A model generated the notes under the pieces. It did not search any database. It had not been told where the DNA came from and saw only the letters and a list, made by a program, of their open reading frames with translations. A stretch of DNA of 64,000 bases, taken from the NCBI RefSeq assembly GCF_027942865.1, contig NC_134528.1, forward strand, positions 6,071,586 to 6,135,585, read 5' to 3'. Made by a program: the position numbers and the translations under genes. Shown piece by piece: positions 60,166-64,000 of the stretch (position 1 is the first letter of the stretch; each line of letters starts with the position of its first letter). Source of the stretch: Odontesthes bonariensis. Taxonomy: Eukaryota; Chordata; Actinopteri; Atheriniformes; Atherinopsidae.

Positions 60166-63100
60166 GTAAGTGGCACAGTGCATCAGCTCAGACACAGAAA
60201 CGAAGAGAGAGCTGTGCTTTTCTGTCCGCGTCGTCTCCACAGCTAGCACTCTTTGCTAATTATGTTCCTGCTAATGCACCCATTATCGGACACGCGCAAT
60301 TTCGTGCTTTTGCTTCAAGGCACCCTAAATGCTTGATATTTGAACACGCTTAGTTCCCAGCTTGCGACGCAGTTTTGTGCAAAACTAATGCCTGATTTGG
60401 CCTGTTTCCACTCGGCTAATGCGGCTCACTAGACTTGACGAACGATGGCTAACCTTCAGGAAAAGTTTTCGTAACTGCACAGTACACCATGTTCTCGTCA
60501 TGAAGCGCTGCCTGTCAGTTTACTAAGACTGAAATCTGACACCTCTCATCCAACACACACGCGTATTTTTCTCCTAACTGATGCTTACATGGTAGAGCAA
60601 CTGTGTTGGCTGTTCAGATCAGCAGGTGTAGTGACGCCTCACACTGACACACCTGTGTTTTCCACGACACAAGGATATATTCTTCCTGCTTATCACAGTA
60701 GACCCTTTCACTGCAGACATTTTTGCTTTGTCATAGCAGGAAAACCACAGAGGGGTTTGTTAAAATGAAAACAAGTGCAGGTAGCTCAGCAGGTTTTTAG
60801 AAACTTGCCAATGTGACAGTTAAGACTCATCGTTTAAGTTAAGTCATCATTATCAAGCTTGTTCCACCTGTGCTTTACTTCAGAACCTCCTCAGTGGTGT
60901 TGAAGGGTAAGAGCATAGCCACCTTTAGTCCTGAGGAAACTTTAGAAAAACTTTCTTTAAACATTGACAAAGGCGCTTTGAGCGCCCTGTTACACAAGTG
61001 TACTGCTTTTGTAATACGCCGTGGTTTATATACATATAGCTGACTGGATAAAACCTCTTTCACAATGTTTTCACAAAGCAACATTGTGGGCAAATAGTCT
61101 TCGCCTATGGTGGAACAGAGCTTACTCCGTCTCCCTGAACACTTTCTGAAACTTAACGGAGTTGATTAAAGATAGGTAGGGCCAATGAACCGAGCCAACC
61201 GAGTGAAAATATCTTATCATTGCAAGGCTGCGATTTTTAAATCAACAATAAACGGAAAGAAAAAGTCAGACATTGTGGTCATGTTAAAAAAACAATGTGG
61301 CTCACAGTCACCTGCCTGTCCTTACATCTATTCACATGATTCCAGTTATTATGACTGTGTGTTGCTTTGCATGTAGCTTACATTTCCTTTCATAAAAGAT
61401 GGTGAATTACTGAAGGAGATCATAAAGAAAGCAAGCAAGATTTTTAACTTATCATTACAGTATTGGATCAGCTCCCACTGTGGCAGCCGCTTGGACACTT
61501 CCAGTTCATTTATGCTTAGCCCTCCATGACCAGACTTGTTGTACATCTGTAGTTTTCATGTTATAGGACAGTCCCCAAACTGTAGTCAGGAAAGTTGGAA
61601 ACATGTCACTAAGCAGATTTAAATGGCTCTTGGAAAAAGGGGGGGAAAGTAAGTTGTTCATACATCTTATGTGTCAATCTGACTTAAATTGAGCTTCTCA
61701 AAAACAGACTAACACAACCAGATGATGTAGTTTAGGTTCGAATCACTGCTGCGTGTATGCGCTCAGCTAGACTCAAATGGGTCTAAGTGCTCCACACTCT
61801 AATAAAATCTGTATTTTTATGACCGCAGCATCATCTGACAAAATCACCGTTCAAGTAACTTAAACACAGGGACTCTGCAGTAAATTCAGCTGCACTTACA
61901 TGTATGATGAGCTCTTGAAGAGGCAGTTAGACGCAGCACAATGTCCTGAATGTTTTCTCACAGTCCACAGCATCGAGGCTAGGGGTGGGACGATATGCTT
62001 TGGTCACGATTCGATTTGTATCACGATTCTTGATAATTGCGATTCTCCAAGTATTGCGATTCGAAATAATCAGTAATTGCAATTTTCTTCCTCCTTTAAA
62101 AAAAAAAACAAACCAGTTGAATCATACACTTCTAGAATGAATGTCGTTCCCATAAACGATGCACATCAGTCTGTGTCAGTCAGTCCAGCAGCTGACATTT
62201 ATTTCAACTGAGACAAAAAGAGGCATTTTTTAAAGTTTACAGTTACAAAATGAAGTGAAATGTCCACACAGCACAAATGTGGACTAGTTTTAACATAACT
62301 TAATGTGATGAATTGATGAAGTTTATCTGGACACAGATGTGATGTAATATAATCGATAAAGCTTCCCTTGGCATAGCAAATGTGTTTAGCATAAACGGTA
62401 TTCAGATTACAATTCTGCTGCCATAATGCTGGACAGGACAAGGGTAAAAAAATAAAAATTGATTTTTAAAATCATCCCATAAAAAAATCGCAATATGTAC
62501 ATGAATCGATTTTTTTTCGCCCACCCCTAATTGAGGCGTTCGCATACTTTAGTCAATAACTCGATTCAGCTCCCGTGCATGTAAACGGTTAGGACATTGG
62601 TCCAATTAACTGGCCCAGCGAGCTGTAACTGTATCTAAACTCATCTGAGCTACAGCTATATAACTACTGTTAACTCAGGGATCAGAAATGTACTTGTTGA
62701 CTGTCTAAAGAGTCAATTACAGAACATTTGCAGTATGAGAAATACAGATGCAAAAGATACTCTACGTATACAACATAATTGTATTTCAGGCTCCAGCCGG
62801 TTTAGCTGCTTCTCTTTGGAAAACAGAAACATTATGTAGATATGGATTGTTACGTAACTCTCCCAAAGTGTCCACATTGTGTGTGAATTACAAACTGCCG
62901 CTGTCCTTCCCAGGTCAAGGAAGCGCCTGGTTAGATAGTCATTTTTGGCTGAGGATGGTTCCTAACGGAGTTAAATGATCTGGAATGATCTAAGCACCAG
63001 CCACGATAAGAGCTTGTGTCTTTATTTCCTAAATGTTCAGTACAGGCCCCTCTGTGTTTCTTGTTTTATCTCATTGAGTGGGGGACACATAGGGCCATCC

Positions 63101-64000
63101 TTGACCAAAGAAGATGAGATAATGCTGCCCAACAGTTTGTGATTATTTATTATATAATTAGAGGTAAAAACTAAACGGAGACCCCTGTTTTGACTTCTGA
63201 GCAGTTATAATTCGACGTGTTTTTTGGCGGTGGCTTGCTTCCAAGTTTTTTTGACGACAGTTTTGGACAGGCCCTGTCACACTTGTTTGAACATGAAATG
63301 GCAGGTATACAGAAAGTCATACCTACAAAGAAGTTGTTTTTTTCTAACATTTTTAGGATGAACCTAAACACCGACTGGGAGCCAGGCCCAAATTTCCGAA
63401 TGTCGGTGCTGCCCTTGTGTTTTGGAGTTGATCTGATACGAATCCTGGAATGTGGAATAGAACGACGAAGCCTGTAAAAGTCTCCTCTTAATTATAAGTA
63501 GACAATTGCACGCTTCTCTTATTGTGAAAGAGAAGTATGTTAGAGCACATACTTTTGGCATTACAACCAAGTTGTAGTAATGTTGGATGGTGGCCTTTAT
63601 CTACATTGAAAAATCTACAAACTTTTACTGTTTGCTTAATGAATGAGTTGCAAAGAATGAGGATGTGAATCCTTTAAGGATGTCAGACGTTCCCAGTTAT
63701 CCAGTTTTGAATTCTAAGTAGGACAGTGGACGTTTCTAAATCACATCCTTCATATCAAGAGGGATGTGGTACACATACCAGAGTAAACAGCTTCTCCATT
63801 CATTGATCCATCCTGCTAAAGGCCTGCATTGTTAACTGAGCCCATGACTCTGAGAGGAAGTTATATCCATCTCTATTGGAGTCATCAAATAACTCATTGA
63901 ATAACTTAATTTAGAGAGCAACTACAGACCATTTTATGGAATTATTGTGCAGATTTCTTTCCATCTATTTGCATCCCTCTTTTGGGATGAAAAATATATC
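60166..64000 (+). other. pgs1 intron 1 (to window end)
   Basis: Long first intron without another exon that I can support. It contains one hAT element (61980-62529) and an isolated B-box-like motif (GGTTCGAATC, near 61737). Confidence 0.6.
61980..62529. mobile_element. hAT-superfamily MITE in pgs1 intron 1
   Basis: The element is 550 bp. Its ends are TAGGGGTGGG and CCCACCCCTA, with subterminal 'acgatat/cgattc' and 'atgaatcgatttttttt' AT-rich blocks. The 8 bp flanks ATCGAGGC (61972-61979) and ATTGAGGC (62530-62537) differ at one base, an aged target duplication. There is no transposase. Confidence 0.85.

Noticed and set aside
1-64000. CRISPR arrays, operons, prophage or other prokaryotic systems
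   Set aside because: No regularly spaced direct repeats or prokaryotic gene layout. All genes are spliced vertebrate genes.

Overview
This window is nuclear DNA from a bony fish, almost certainly a teleost. The evidence is split vertebrate genes with GT-AG introns, two eukaryotic tRNA genes, and a repeat load of hAT, Tc1/mariner, CR1/L2-like LINE and TTAA-flanked foldback elements. I cannot name the species. The compact introns suggest a percomorph, but that is inference.

Layout from left to right: (1) 1-3790, the last two coding exons and 3'UTR of cdr2 (+). (2) About 4870-18830, complete polr3e (RNA polymerase III subunit RPC5), on minus and tail-to-tail with cdr2. Its first coding intron and one internal intron are filled with transposons, including two roughly 0.8 kb near-perfect inverted-repeat elements. 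(3) 19022-19103, tRNA-Leu(AAG) on minus, just upstream of the inferred polr3e first exon. (4) About 19940-31900, complete eef2k (eEF2 kinase) on minus. (5) 32547-32628, tRNA-Leu(UAG) on plus. (6) 34014-37267, complete tha1 (threonine aldolase) on minus. (7) 37.3-52.4 kb, about 15 kb with no gene I can support, holding a truncated LINE, a Tc1 remnant and pieces of an unidentified dispersed repeat. (8) 54395-55174, the coding region of a socs3 gene (probably socs3b) on minus, with an unusual intron inside the coding region. (9) 60050-60165, first exon of pgs1 (+), with the window ending in its first intron.

Gene order: cdr2, polr3e and eef2k belong together on human 16p12, whereas tha1, socs3 and pgs1 match human 17q25.3, where THA1 survives only as a pseudogene. 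The junction of the two ancestral blocks falls between eef2k and tha1, where the second tRNA-Leu lies. I rebuilt the reading frames of polr3e (20 coding exons, 683 aa), eef2k (17 coding exons, 732 aa), tha1 (7 exons, 430 aa) and socs3 (2 exons, 222 aa) by hand. Phase is consistent across every junction.

The most unusual structures are the two foldback elements in polr3e, which share a terminal signature and TTAA target sites but have unrelated interiors; a decipherable nest of transposons at 15.2-17.7 kb; the placement of near-identical tRNA-Leu genes on both sides of eef2k; and upstream ORFs overlapping the inferred start codons of socs3 and possibly eef2k.
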